Below are positions 17,264 to 26,053 of a DNA stretch of 64,000 bases, piece by piece. Under the pieces are notes generated by a model. It did no database searches and was not told the DNA's origin. It worked only from the letters and a program-made list of their open reading frames with translations. The position numbers and the translations under genes were made by a program. Positions within the stretch are counted from its first letter, which is position 1, and each line of letters starts with the position of its first letter. The DNA is taken from NCBI GenBank assembly GCA_965178655.1, contig OZ238266.1, forward strand, positions 186,001 to 250,000. Direction: 5' to 3'. Source of the stretch: GCA-2733415 sp965178655 (GTDB taxonomy: Bacteria; Bacteroidota; Bacteroidia; Flavobacteriales; Flavobacteriaceae).

Positions 17264-17695
17264 TTAATGGTTGTGACCTGAGTGATCCTCAGTTTTTATT
17301 TTGTCTGTTTGATTCATTGTCATTTCGTGGTTATATTGACAACAACCTGGTAAATTTTTGTATGCTTCTTCACTACCTGTAACTTTTTCAGTATCATAAC
17401 CTGACGCTGCGATTGCTCTATGAATCGTCATTATAGTTGTTCTACTTTTGTCAAACGAAACATCTATCTTCTTTCTATCACCATCCCAATTTGCGCTAAT
17501 TACTCCGTTAACACTATTAGCAGCTTTTTCAATAGTATTTTTGCACATACCACAGTTACCTCTTACACCAAAGGATGCGTCCTTAGTAGTTGCCTCTTGA
17601 GCAACTTCTGTTGTGGTTTCTTTTTTTGTTTGGCCATTACAACTTGTTAATCCGACTACTGCTATCATCGATAGACTTAAAATTACTTTCTTCAT
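17264..17695 (-). CDS. Heavy-metal-associated (HMA) domain lipoprotein
   Basis: 143 residues. The lipoprotein signal has lipobox LTSC (Cys19). An HMA-type ferredoxin-like domain follows, with GNCGMCKNTIEKA carrying the CxxC metal-binding pair. After it come CCQYNH and a His-rich end, HSGHNH, which add likely copper or zinc ligands. It is probably a periplasm-facing metal chaperone that hands copper to the neighbouring efflux pump. It is the last gene of the minus-strand copper cluster, 36 bases after the CusB-like gene. Confidence 0.85.
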   Translation of the reverse strand: MKKVILSLSMIAVVGLTSCNGQTKKETTTEVAQEATTKDASFGVRGNCGMCKNTIEKAANSVNGVISANWDGDRKKIDVSFDKSRTTIMTIHRAIAASGYDTEKVTGSEEAYKNLPGCCQYNHEMTMNQTDKIKTEDHSGHNH

Positions 17696-17731
17696 TGTTT
17701 TAAAATTTAATTGTTAATATTTGATTTATAA

Positions 17732-19501
17732 TTATTCTATTACTTGTTTTACTTCTCCACAGGTTAGCATTGCATCACCAAAATATGGATTGATTATTTT
17801 TTCTTCTTTACTTAACCAATAAGCCCCATTATTGCTATCTGCCATGGGGCAAAATTCTACATAGACTTTCTCATTAATACCAAACAACTGTACAGTATTA
17901 ATTAAATGTGAGGATAAATGTTTAAAATGATTTCTTTGTTCCTTTATGTCTGTTGTTTTTAAAATTTCAGTTGTAGAAGATTTTATTTCTTTCGCTAATG
18001 ACATCCAATGGTTATGTGCTTTATCTTTTATTAATTTCATGTCTACTTGCGCTAAATTATCCAATAAATTATTGGCATCTTTAGATCCTTTATTTGTATC
18101 ATCTTTAACTAATGCATTTTTTAAATTAATATAGCTATCATAGACCTTTTTTAATTGTTGCTGAAATGCTTTTGGTGCTTCCAAACGTTCAGATATATTG
18201 GCATGGTCACTTTCTTTGCTTGAGTAACTATTATCCATTCGCAAATGCCCTTCGTGACCAGTCTTAACTTTACCGCCAACTTTATTCATCATAGACTTTT
18301 TACCTTGTAATTGTGCTGCCGCATCAACGGTAAAGGCGCCGTTGGCAACTATCTCATCACCACTTTTCAAACCATCTGATATTTCATAGTTTTCTCCTTG
18401 ACGATTCCCTAATGATACTTCTCGCATTTCAAAAACAGGCTCATTAGTTTTTATTTTTACATATACTACAGAGCGTTTTCCTGTCCATAGTAATGCAGAA
18501 GCAGGAATTGTTAAAGATTTTTTACTGCCTTTTTTTGTCAAAGTAACGTGCCCTTTAACAAACATGCCTGGTTTAAAGAAAGCCTTCTTATTATTTAGCA
18601 CAGCTCTTAAAGCTACCGTTCTTGTTTGTGTGTTTAAAACAGGGCTTATAAACGATACTTTGCCTTTTATTTTTTTATTTGGATGGGCGTTTGTGTAGAT
18701 TTCAATATTTTGCCCTTTTTTAAATAAGCTAATCTGATTTTCATAAACGTCAAAATTTGCCCAAACCGTATTTAAATTAGCGATTTTTAATAAAGGTTGA
18801 CCTTGCTTGATATAATCACCTTGTTCAACTAACTTCTCCGTTACTGTTCCAGATACTGTTGCATATACATTAAAAATTTCTTTTACTTTTCCAGTTTTTT
18901 CAATCTGACTGACTTGATTATCAGATAGCTTCCATATTTTTAGTTTATTACGTACAGCTTTATATAACTCTGGTTGTGATTCTTTTAGCGAAGCTGCTGT
19001 AATAAGTTCTTGTTGTGCTGCATATAATTCTGGTGAATAGACTGTTGCTAGCAATTGACCTTTATGTACTTCTTCTCCAGTAGAACTGACATTTAAACTT
19101 TCTATTCTTCCAGAAAAGTAACTAACTTGAACTGCATTAGCCTCTTCATTCTCTACTATCTTTCCAGACACTATGATAGTGTTGTCTTCTGTTTTTTTAT
19201 TGCTGACAATGGTAGTTTGAATGTTTGCCAAAGCCAATGCATTTTCACTTAGCTTAAATTGGTCTGCTGCCAAACCATCTGCTCCAGCTTCTGAAGGAAT
19301 TAAATCCATACCACAAATTGGACAATCACCTGCTTCTGGTTGCATAATTTGTGGGTGCATTGAACAGGTCCACATTTGATTGGTTTCTACTGCTTCATTG
19401 TGATTATGCACTTCTTTTTCATTAGAAGAATTACCGAATAACAGCCAACCTAATAATAGACCTACTGCTAATATTCCTGTATAAATTATATATTTTTTCA
19501 T
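17732..19501 (-). CDS. CusB-type RND efflux periplasmic adaptor with metal-binding N-terminus and DUF3347 C-terminus
   Basis: 589 residues, longer than classical CusB. An N-terminal membrane segment is followed by a heavy-metal-binding domain (TCSMHPQIMQPEAGDCPICG, residues about 45-64). The membrane-fusion core comes next: barrel-sandwich hybrid plus helical hairpin, to about residue 400. A His-containing linker leads to a C-terminal DUF3347-type helical domain ending in FCPMADSNNGAYWLS and GDAMLTCGEV, which has potential Cu ligands. It should link the CusA pump to the outer-membrane channel and help load metal. It starts two bases after the PepSY gene. The metal is most likely Cu(I) or Ag(I), by family; no experiment is implied. 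Confidence 0.9.
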   Translation of the reverse strand: MKKYIIYTGILAVGLLLGWLLFGNSSNEKEVHNHNEAVETNQMWTCSMHPQIMQPEAGDCPICGMDLIPSEAGADGLAADQFKLSENALALANIQTTIVSNKKTEDNTIIVSGKIVENEEANAVQVSYFSGRIESLNVSSTGEEVHKGQLLATVYSPELYAAQQELITAASLKESQPELYKAVRNKLKIWKLSDNQVSQIEKTGKVKEIFNVYATVSGTVTEKLVEQGDYIKQGQPLLKIANLNTVWANFDVYENQISLFKKGQNIEIYTNAHPNKKIKGKVSFISPVLNTQTRTVALRAVLNNKKAFFKPGMFVKGHVTLTKKGSKKSLTIPASALLWTGKRSVVYVKIKTNEPVFEMREVSLGNRQGENYEISDGLKSGDEIVANGAFTVDAAAQLQGKKSMMNKVGGKVKTGHEGHLRMDNSYSSKESDHANISERLEAPKAFQQQLKKVYDSYINLKNALVKDDTNKGSKDANNLLDNLAQVDMKLIKDKAHNHWMSLAKEIKSSTTEILKTTDIKEQRNHFKHLSSHLINTVQLFGINEKVYVEFCPMADSNNGAYWLSKEEKIINPYFGDAMLTCGEVKQVIE

Positions 19502-19503
19502 AA

Positions 19504-20214
19504 TTATTTTTTTATTTGTTTTAAAATTTTTTTAATTGAAGGTGATGAGGTGTACCAAAGTAAAAACCCACTCAAAACTGTAATCAATCCCAAAATCGAA
19601 AAGACTCTTAAAACTAATGTGTTAAAGTTGTCTCTACCTTGGTAATCCATGGTGTGTGTCATCCATAAGAAATCGAACCAGCGCCAATTACGATGTCTCA
19701 CGGTTTGAAATTTTCCGTCTTTAATAGACACATAGGCTTTTAATGCTTCATCATTATTATAAGATATAACATAAGCAGGTAATAGTTTTTCTCGATACTC
19801 GTGATGTTTTCCTGTTTCAGTAATATACTCAACAGATTCTACCGCCAAGCCGCTTATCATATATTTTTTGGCAATATAGAGGGCTTCATTCTGTGTAATA
19901 CTCTTTTTTGGACTTCCATCGATAGCGCTATAAAGTTGCTTATTGTTTACCCAATAGTAAGGAACATTGCCAATATCTCTTAATTCAATAGTACTTACTC
20001 CTTCTGATGTGCCAAGTTTTGAAGGGCTTATTAGACTATTAAATGCTTTGGGTTGATACTGCAAGTTTTTAAACTGGTCTCCGTGTATATCATCGATATC
20101 TGTCCAACTAAAATATAAACCACTAATAGTCCAAAATAGGAATTGAATTCCTATAAATACTCCTAAATAACGATGTGTTTTTCTAATTTTTTGTGCTGTA
20201 TGCCTGTTTACCAT
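19504..20214 (-). CDS. PepSY-domain membrane protein
   Basis: 236 residues. An N-terminal basic stretch leads into a transmembrane helix (YLGVFIGIQFLFWTISGLYF), a periplasmic PepSY-like region follows, and a last helix (VFSILGLITVLSGFLLWY) precedes a Lys-rich tail. His residues near the membrane (KTHRYLG, MTHTMDYQGRDN) recall PepSY_TM proteins that may carry heme or metal. Its place between the TolC-like and CusB-like genes suggests an accessory part of the copper efflux system, perhaps reductive. It is preceded by a 10-base inverted repeat. Confidence 0.8.
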   Translation of the reverse strand: MVNRHTAQKIRKTHRYLGVFIGIQFLFWTISGLYFSWTDIDDIHGDQFKNLQYQPKAFNSLISPSKLGTSEGVSTIELRDIGNVPYYWVNNKQLYSAIDGSPKKSITQNEALYIAKKYMISGLAVESVEYITETGKHHEYREKLLPAYVISYNNDEALKAYVSIKDGKFQTVRHRNWRWFDFLWMTHTMDYQGRDNFNTLVLRVFSILGLITVLSGFLLWYTSSPSIKKILKQIKK

Positions 20215-20242
20215 TTCATTATATATTGAAAGATTCTAAATA

Positions 20243-20267
20243 TGATTTATATACCTAATATAAATCA
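20243..20267. repeat. Perfect inverted repeat between the TolC-like and PepSY genes
   Basis: TGATTTATAT, five bases, then ATATAAATCA. It ends 29 bases before the PepSY start codon. It lacks G+C and a T-run, so an operator or mRNA-processing hairpin is at least as likely as a terminator. Confidence 0.5.
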
Positions 20268-20283
20268 CTTCTAAAATTGTTGT

Positions 20284-21519
20284 TTAGATTGTTAAATAAT
20301 TAATAATTGTGGTTTGTAAATAGTATTTTTTAATAGATTCTATTTGATTGATTTGAAACTTTAATTGTAGTTCTTGAATATCTAGTACATCATTAAAATC
20401 AATGGTTCCAGTTTCGTAGCTTTTGATTAAAACATCTTCTGCATCTTTCGCTTGCTTTATGTTTTTTGTTTGAGTGGCATAACTTATTCTCGCAGAAATA
20501 CGCCCATTAACAGCTTTATCTAATAATGTTTCTAAAGTATTAAGTCGTTCATTTTTTTGAAATTCAATTTCCAATTGCTGTAGTGCATTCTGTTTTGAAA
20601 CTGATTTGTACTTTTTATTAAAAATTGGAATTGAAACTGAAACCATTGGCATTACAATGTCCTTTCCGTTGTCGCTAAAATCTGCATTTGGTCTTTCGTC
20701 AACATTGATATAGTCTAAACCAAAACCAATCATTGGGCTATTTTCTTTTTGATTTAGTAACTCTGACTGTTCTATGGATTGATATAGTTTATCGTATTTC
20801 AGCAATTCAGGATGTAATGCTAAACGCTCAGTATTAACTTCAAAATCATCTAATGGAATAACTAAACTATCAACCACATTTACCACAATATTATTTGCTC
20901 TATTTAATAGATTATTAAACTTGGTTTGTTCGGCTAAATATTCTTGCTGCAATATATCCTTTAACTGTTGAATTTCATTTTGACCCATTTGCAAACGCAA
21001 TACATCAATCGCAGATGCTTTACCAATCCCAACGGAAGTCAAAGCCATTATTTCATAAGTTTTTAACAGGTTGATGTTTTCTGTTAACACTTTTTGTTTT
21101 GCTTTATTAGCATATAATCTATAATAGGATTGTGAAACGGAAGATATTAGTTTTCGTTTAGCAATTACAATCTCTTCATATTTAACATCTGCTAATGAGC
21201 CTACGTAATTTTCTCTTGCGGTTATATTACCAAACCATGGCAACATTTGTTTTGCTGATACCTTAAAGCGTTGAGCACCTGTGCGTGTCTCTGGTTGGCT
21301 TACAAAATAACCTACACCAAATTCTGTATTTGGAATAGTATTGACTTCATTTACTTTTTCTGAAACTCTTTTGTATTGCAATTCAAATTTTTGAATTGCA
21401 AGGTTGTTATCTAACGCTTCATTAATGAGTAAATCTAATTGTTGCGCATTTCCTTTGAGAACAAAGATTAAAAAACAAAGAAAAAAGATTGTCTTTATGT
21501 GTGATTCTATATACTTCAT
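20284..21519 (-). CDS. TolC family outer-membrane efflux protein (CusC-like)
   Basis: 411 residues with an N-terminal signal segment and the long helical, coiled-coil-prone repeats of TolC-type proteins (for example LINEALDNNLAIQKFELQYKR-like opening and QELQLKFQINQIE near the end). It should form the outer-membrane duct of the CusCBA-type pump. The ATG overlaps the end of the RND pump gene by four bases (ATGA), showing translational coupling. It has no obvious lipid-anchor Cys. Confidence 0.88.
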   Translation of the reverse strand: MKYIESHIKTIFFLCFLIFVLKGNAQQLDLLINEALDNNLAIQKFELQYKRVSEKVNEVNTIPNTEFGVGYFVSQPETRTGAQRFKVSAKQMLPWFGNITARENYVGSLADVKYEEIVIAKRKLISSVSQSYYRLYANKAKQKVLTENINLLKTYEIMALTSVGIGKASAIDVLRLQMGQNEIQQLKDILQQEYLAEQTKFNNLLNRANNIVVNVVDSLVIPLDDFEVNTERLALHPELLKYDKLYQSIEQSELLNQKENSPMIGFGLDYINVDERPNADFSDNGKDIVMPMVSVSIPIFNKKYKSVSKQNALQQLEIEFQKNERLNTLETLLDKAVNGRISARISYATQTKNIKQAKDAEDVLIKSYETGTIDFNDVLDIQELQLKFQINQIESIKKYYLQTTIINYLTI

Positions 21520-24500
21520 GATACTTTTCTTTTAAGATTAACTTCTGCTCTCCAACTATATAATACTGGAACTACAAATAGTGTTATTAAAGCGATTAAC
21601 ATTCCTCCAAAACTTGGTATTGCCATAGGTATCATTATATCACTACCTCGTCCTGTTGAAGTTAATATTGGTAATAATGCCAATATTGTAGTAGCAGTTG
21701 TCATTAAACAAGGTCTAATACGTTTTTTTCCTGCTTCTACTACAGATGCTCTAACTTCTTTTTTATTTTCTGGTGTATTTCTATCAAATGTTTGTGTTAA
21801 ATAGGTTGCCATTACTACACCATCATCAGTTGCTATACCAAACAAGGCAATAAAACCAACCCAAACTGCAACACTTAAATTAATTGGATGTATTTGAAAT
21901 AATTCACGTAGGTTCTCTCCAAAAAAATTAAAGTTTAAAAACCAATCTTGACCATAGAGCCAAATCATTAAGAAACCACCTGAAAATGCTACCGCAATAC
22001 CTGTAAATACCATTAAAGATGTTCCAACAGAACGGAATTGGAAATACAGAATTAGAAAAATTATTGCTAAAGCTAATGGAACAACAACCGATAAAGTTTT
22101 TTCTGCTCGTAATTGGTTTTCATACGTTCCTGTAAATTGATAGTTGATGCCTTTTGGCACAACCAATTCGCCACTACCTATCTTTTCTTGAATTAAGGTT
22201 TGTGCGTTTTCAACTACATTCACTTCAGCAAAACCATCCATTTTATCAAACAAAACATAACCAACTAAAAAAGTATCTTCACTTTTAATAACTTGTGGAC
22301 CTTGTTCGTATCGGATAGTTGCCAATACACTTAAAGGGACTGGACTGCCTTTTTCAACTGGCACATAAATTTGTTGTAAATCATTTGGGTTTGCACGTAG
22401 TTCTCTTGGGTAGCGTACACGTACACCATAACGTTCTCTGCCTTCAACGGTTTGGGTTAATACCATTCCACCAATTGCAATTTTTAGTACATTTTGCACG
22501 TCTTCTATGGTTACTCCGTAACGAGCAATCTTTTCTCTATCAATATCTATTAATAAATATGGTTTACCTACTATACGGTCTGCAAAAACAGCTTCTTTTT
22601 TGACACCTTTAGCTTCTTTGAGGATGTTTTCTAATTGCACTCCAAACGCTTCAATTTGCTTTAAGTCTTGACCTTTAACTTTAATTCCCATTGGTGCTCG
22701 CATTCCTGTTTGCAGCATTACTAATCGGGTTTCAATAGGCTGTAATTTTGGTGCAGAAGTGACACCTGGTAATTTCGTAACTCTTACGATTTCATTCCAA
22801 ATATCGTCTGGTGATTCAATTTCTGGTCGCCAATTTCGATAGTATCCTCCATCCACATCTTCGATTAATTGAGACCTTTTTATCGTGCTTAAAGTGACAT
22901 TTTCGGAATTATTTGGATTTGCAATGAAACGACCATCTTTTAACTCAAATAAACCATCATCATTTACTTTATAGCGTTGACGTTCTCCATTTTCATTCAA
23001 CATATATTCTGGTTTGTACTGAATGATATTTTCATACATTGATAAAGGTGCTGGGTCTAAAGCTGATTCTGTTCTACCTGCTTTACCAACTACAATTTTA
23101 ATCTCTGGGATACTGGCTACTGCCATATCTAACTGCTGTAAAACACGTTTATTTTCTTCTACACCAGAATGTGGCATCGAGGTTGGCATCAATAAAAATG
23201 AACCTTCATTTAACGATGGCATAAATTCTTTACCGGTATTTTTCATAATGAAAAAACCAGCAATTACAATTGCAGTAGGTATAGAAAGAAATAATAGCTT
23301 ATTATCTAAACACCATTTTAAAATTCGAGTATAATACTTGATAAACAATGAAAAAACACCCAATAAACCAAAGCAAATAACACCAACAAATATCAGGTTC
23401 CAAAAAATGCTTTTATCAACACCTAATGGTCTCCAATATTCAGCCAATAAGAATACAATAGCAGATACATAAATGATAATATTTATAAAATTAGCTTGTT
23501 TATCTATTATCTTATTTTGAAGGTTAAGTAATGCTGTAATTCCAAAAGCTATTAATATCAATCCCAACCAATAGCCATAAACTATAGCAACGATACCTAA
23601 TGCTATTAAAACACCATTTAATACATATTTAAAATTGCTTTTAATGGATTTTTTTCTGAATAAAAATGCTGCGAATGGTGGAATTAAAAATAAGGCTACA
23701 ATTATTGAAGCTGTTAATGCAAAGGTTTTTGTAAATGCTAACGGTCTAAATAATTTTCCTTCAGCACCAATCATTGTAAATACTGGAATGAAACTGATAA
23801 TCGTTGTCATTACCGCAGTTACGATTGCGCCAGATACTTCGGCTGTTGCATTATAAACTACCTTATTAATTGATTGTGTTCCATCATCTTCATCTAAATG
23901 CCGAATAATATTTTCTGAAAGAATAACACCAACATCTACCATTGTACCGATAGCTATAGCAATACCAGATAGCGCAACAATGTTGGCATCAACTCCAAAG
24001 AGCTTCATTGCTATAAACACCATTAAAACAGCAACAGGTAACAATCCAGAGATTAAGACAGAAGCACGTAGATTAAATACCATAATGATTATAACTAAAA
24101 TGGTAATCAGTATTTCTAATGTTAATGCTTCATTGAGTGTGCCTAAAGTTTCTTGTATCAATTCTGTCCTATCATAAAATGGTACAATGGTTATTTGTGA
24201 TGTTCTACCATCTTCTAATACTTTTGAAGGCAAACCTGTACTTAACTCATTGATTTTTTCTTTTACATTATTGATGACTTCCATTGGATTTGCACCATAA
24301 CGCGCCACTACAACAGCGCCAACAACTTCTGCACCTTCTTTATCTAAAAGACCTCTTCGTGTTGCAGGACCTAAAGACACTATTCCTATATCTTTAATTC
24401 TTATAGCTGTGTATTCTTCTGAAGTAACTACCGCATTTTCTATATCTGAAATAGACTTTACATACCCCAAACCACGTACTAAATATTCGGCTTGGTTAAT

Positions 24501-25223
24501 TTCCAAGGTTTGTGCGCCAATGTCTTTATTACTTTCTTTTACAGCTTTAACAATATGATGTAAGCCAATGTTGTATTGGCGCATCAGTTCTGGGTTTACA
24601 TCCACTTGATATTCCTGAACATACCCACCAATAGAAGCAACTTCAGAAACACCACTTGCAGAAGATAAGGCATATTTAACATAGTAATCTTGAATACTAC
24701 GTAGTTCGTGTAGGTCCCAACCGCCAGTAACATTTCCTTTTTCATCTCGACCTTCTAAGGTGTACCAAAAAATTTGACCTAATCCTGTAGCATCAGGCCC
24801 CAAAGTTGGATTAACACCATCAGGCAATAAACCACTTGGTAATGAGTTTAGTTTTTCGAGAATACGGCTTCTACTCCAGTAAAACTCTACATCTTCTTCA
24901 AAAATAATATAGATACTTGAAAAGCCAAACATAGAAGAACTACGAATGGTTTTTACACCCGGAATACCAAGTAATGATGTAGTTAATGGATAGGTTATTT
25001 GATCTTCTATATCTTGCGGGGAACGACCATCCCACTTGGTAAATACGATTTGTTGATTTTCACCTATATCGGGAATAGCGTCTACTGCTACAGGGTTACT
25101 TGGTAAAAATCCTGTATCCCAATTAAAGGGTGCATTAACAGTTCCCCATCCAATAAAAAGAATAAGTAATAAAACTGCAACGAGTTTGTTGTCTATTAAA
25201 AATTTGATACTTTTATTTAGCAT
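21516..25223 (-). CDS. CusA/CzcA family heavy-metal efflux RND pump
   Basis: 1235 residues, clearly longer than the roughly 1050 usual for CusA. Family features include a periplasmic porter domain after TM1, the TM4 region with GIAIAIGTMVDVGVILSENI, and GIATDDGVVMATY in the second half. The extra length is mostly an insertion of roughly 120 residues between TM6 and TM7 (about residues 525-640) that reads as four more hydrophobic segments. A second, smaller extra piece lies near residues 740-780. The pump exports monovalent copper or silver, or divalent metals, from the periplasm and inner membrane using proton flow. It overlaps the TolC-like gene downstream. Confidence 0.93.
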   Translation of the reverse strand: MLNKSIKFLIDNKLVAVLLLILFIGWGTVNAPFNWDTGFLPSNPVAVDAIPDIGENQQIVFTKWDGRSPQDIEDQITYPLTTSLLGIPGVKTIRSSSMFGFSSIYIIFEEDVEFYWSRSRILEKLNSLPSGLLPDGVNPTLGPDATGLGQIFWYTLEGRDEKGNVTGGWDLHELRSIQDYYVKYALSSASGVSEVASIGGYVQEYQVDVNPELMRQYNIGLHHIVKAVKESNKDIGAQTLEINQAEYLVRGLGYVKSISDIENAVVTSEEYTAIRIKDIGIVSLGPATRRGLLDKEGAEVVGAVVVARYGANPMEVINNVKEKINELSTGLPSKVLEDGRTSQITIVPFYDRTELIQETLGTLNEALTLEILITILVIIIMVFNLRASVLISGLLPVAVLMVFIAMKLFGVDANIVALSGIAIAIGTMVDVGVILSENIIRHLDEDDGTQSINKVVYNATAEVSGAIVTAVMTTIISFIPVFTMIGAEGKLFRPLAFTKTFALTASIIVALFLIPPFAAFLFRKKSIKSNFKYVLNGVLIALGIVAIVYGYWLGLILIAFGITALLNLQNKIIDKQANFINIIIYVSAIVFLLAEYWRPLGVDKSIFWNLIFVGVICFGLLGVFSLFIKYYTRILKWCLDNKLLFLSIPTAIVIAGFFIMKNTGKEFMPSLNEGSFLLMPTSMPHSGVEENKRVLQQLDMAVASIPEIKIVVGKAGRTESALDPAPLSMYENIIQYKPEYMLNENGERQRYKVNDDGLFELKDGRFIANPNNSENVTLSTIKRSQLIEDVDGGYYRNWRPEIESPDDIWNEIVRVTKLPGVTSAPKLQPIETRLVMLQTGMRAPMGIKVKGQDLKQIEAFGVQLENILKEAKGVKKEAVFADRIVGKPYLLIDIDREKIARYGVTIEDVQNVLKIAIGGMVLTQTVEGRERYGVRVRYPRELRANPNDLQQIYVPVEKGSPVPLSVLATIRYEQGPQVIKSEDTFLVGYVLFDKMDGFAEVNVVENAQTLIQEKIGSGELVVPKGINYQFTGTYENQLRAEKTLSVVVPLALAIIFLILYFQFRSVGTSLMVFTGIAVAFSGGFLMIWLYGQDWFLNFNFFGENLRELFQIHPINLSVAVWVGFIALFGIATDDGVVMATYLTQTFDRNTPENKKEVRASVVEAGKKRIRPCLMTTATTILALLPILTSTGRGSDIMIPMAIPSFGGMLIALITLFVVPVLYSWRAEVNLKRKVS

Positions 25224-25283
25224 ATGATTAATTTTAAAAAATTAGACAGTAGTGTTATAAAAAAAACACTAAATAAATTAATG

Positions 25284-25311
25284 TATCCTTACGACATAGT
25301 GTCATAGGATA
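25284..25311. promoter_or_regulatory. Imperfect inverted repeat upstream of the CusA-type gene
   Basis: TATCCT-TAC-GACA-TAG-TGTC-AT-AGGATA. It lies 61 to 88 bases upstream of the RND pump start. Parts of it (ATCCTTAC and TGTCATA) recur at 25893-25910, upstream of the HYC_CC_PP gene. It is a candidate operator. Confidence 0.4.
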
Positions 25312-25333
25312 TAAATAGTCTAAAGTTTAAAAA

Positions 25334-25747
25334 TCAAATTAAATAAGTCTCGTCAATCTTGAATATTTGCTTGACTACTAGTGGTGGTTTGTATTCTTTG
25401 TAAGAAGATACATTTTCATCTAAACCTTCAAAAAGGTTAATATATGTGTAAACAAATGAAGCTATAAATACTTGTTGTTCAAAAGAAATCTTGTCAACTT
25501 GTAGCTGTAATTCGTCTTGACCATCAACTACTAATTGCTCATCGTTACAGCAATTATTTTTAGTAATGGCACAACCTTCAGTTGAAGGTTTTTGCATTTC
25601 CATTCCACAACCTTTTGCTTTGTGAAAAATGGCAGTTTCTACTAAATTACCTCCACAATAGTGCATATCTATTGTAAATGACATTGTAGAGAATAACACT
25701 ACAAAAGCCATTAGTAAAGACATTATTTTACAAGACACTTTCTTCAT
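25334..25747 (-). CDS. HYC_CC_PP-type exported Cys-rich protein
   Basis: 137 residues. An N-terminal signal peptide (MSLLMAFVVLFSTMSFTI) precedes three short landmarks, MHYCGG, NNCCND and YKPPL, that define the HYC_CC_PP family of Bacteroidota. With the additional Cys in GCGMEM and GCAITK it could bind copper. It sits at the head of the copper efflux cluster, 110 bases upstream of the pump gene, and is probably a periplasmic metal sensor, chaperone or sponge. The function has not been established as far as I know. Confidence 0.82.
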   Translation of the reverse strand: MKKVSCKIMSLLMAFVVLFSTMSFTIDMHYCGGNLVETAIFHKAKGCGMEMQKPSTEGCAITKNNCCNDEQLVVDGQDELQLQVDKISFEQQVFIASFVYTYINLFEGLDENVSSYKEYKPPLVVKQIFKIDETYLI

Positions 25748-26053
25748 TTAAGTTACGAAAATAGCAAATTACACTGACTTTAACAAATTATAAACATATA
25801 ATACGTTTGGCAAATTAAACTTTTATGAGGTACAACAAAGGTCCAATTTTAGACCTAATAACGCATAATACAAATAACTTTACTGACGTTACATCCTTAC
25901 TATATGTCATATATTTGATTTTTGCATCGGTTATTTAGAACGAAAAACTTATACAGTTTACAGATAGTAATTCTTAAAATTTTATTAAACTCCGTATTTA
26001 AATAGGTATATCATAAATAAATATAGAAATTGTAAAAGATTTAATAAAGCACC
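25748..26053. other. Intergenic region between divergent genes, with a motif shared with the CusA promoter
   Basis: No convincing gene is present. A TAnnTTTG element (TATATTTG, 25910-25917, plus strand) could serve the gene at 26054. Just upstream, 25893-25910 holds ATCCTTAC-TATA-TGTCATA, whose two halves recur at 25285-25306. A short hairpin, AGGTC-N8-GACCT, lies at 25839-25856. A 37-codon open frame at 25825-25938 looks like chance. Confidence 0.4.

Noticed and set aside
25825..25938. 37-codon open frame upstream of the gene at 26054
   Set aside because: Overlaps promoter-like motifs, has no recognisable domain and could arise by chance in A/T-rich DNA.
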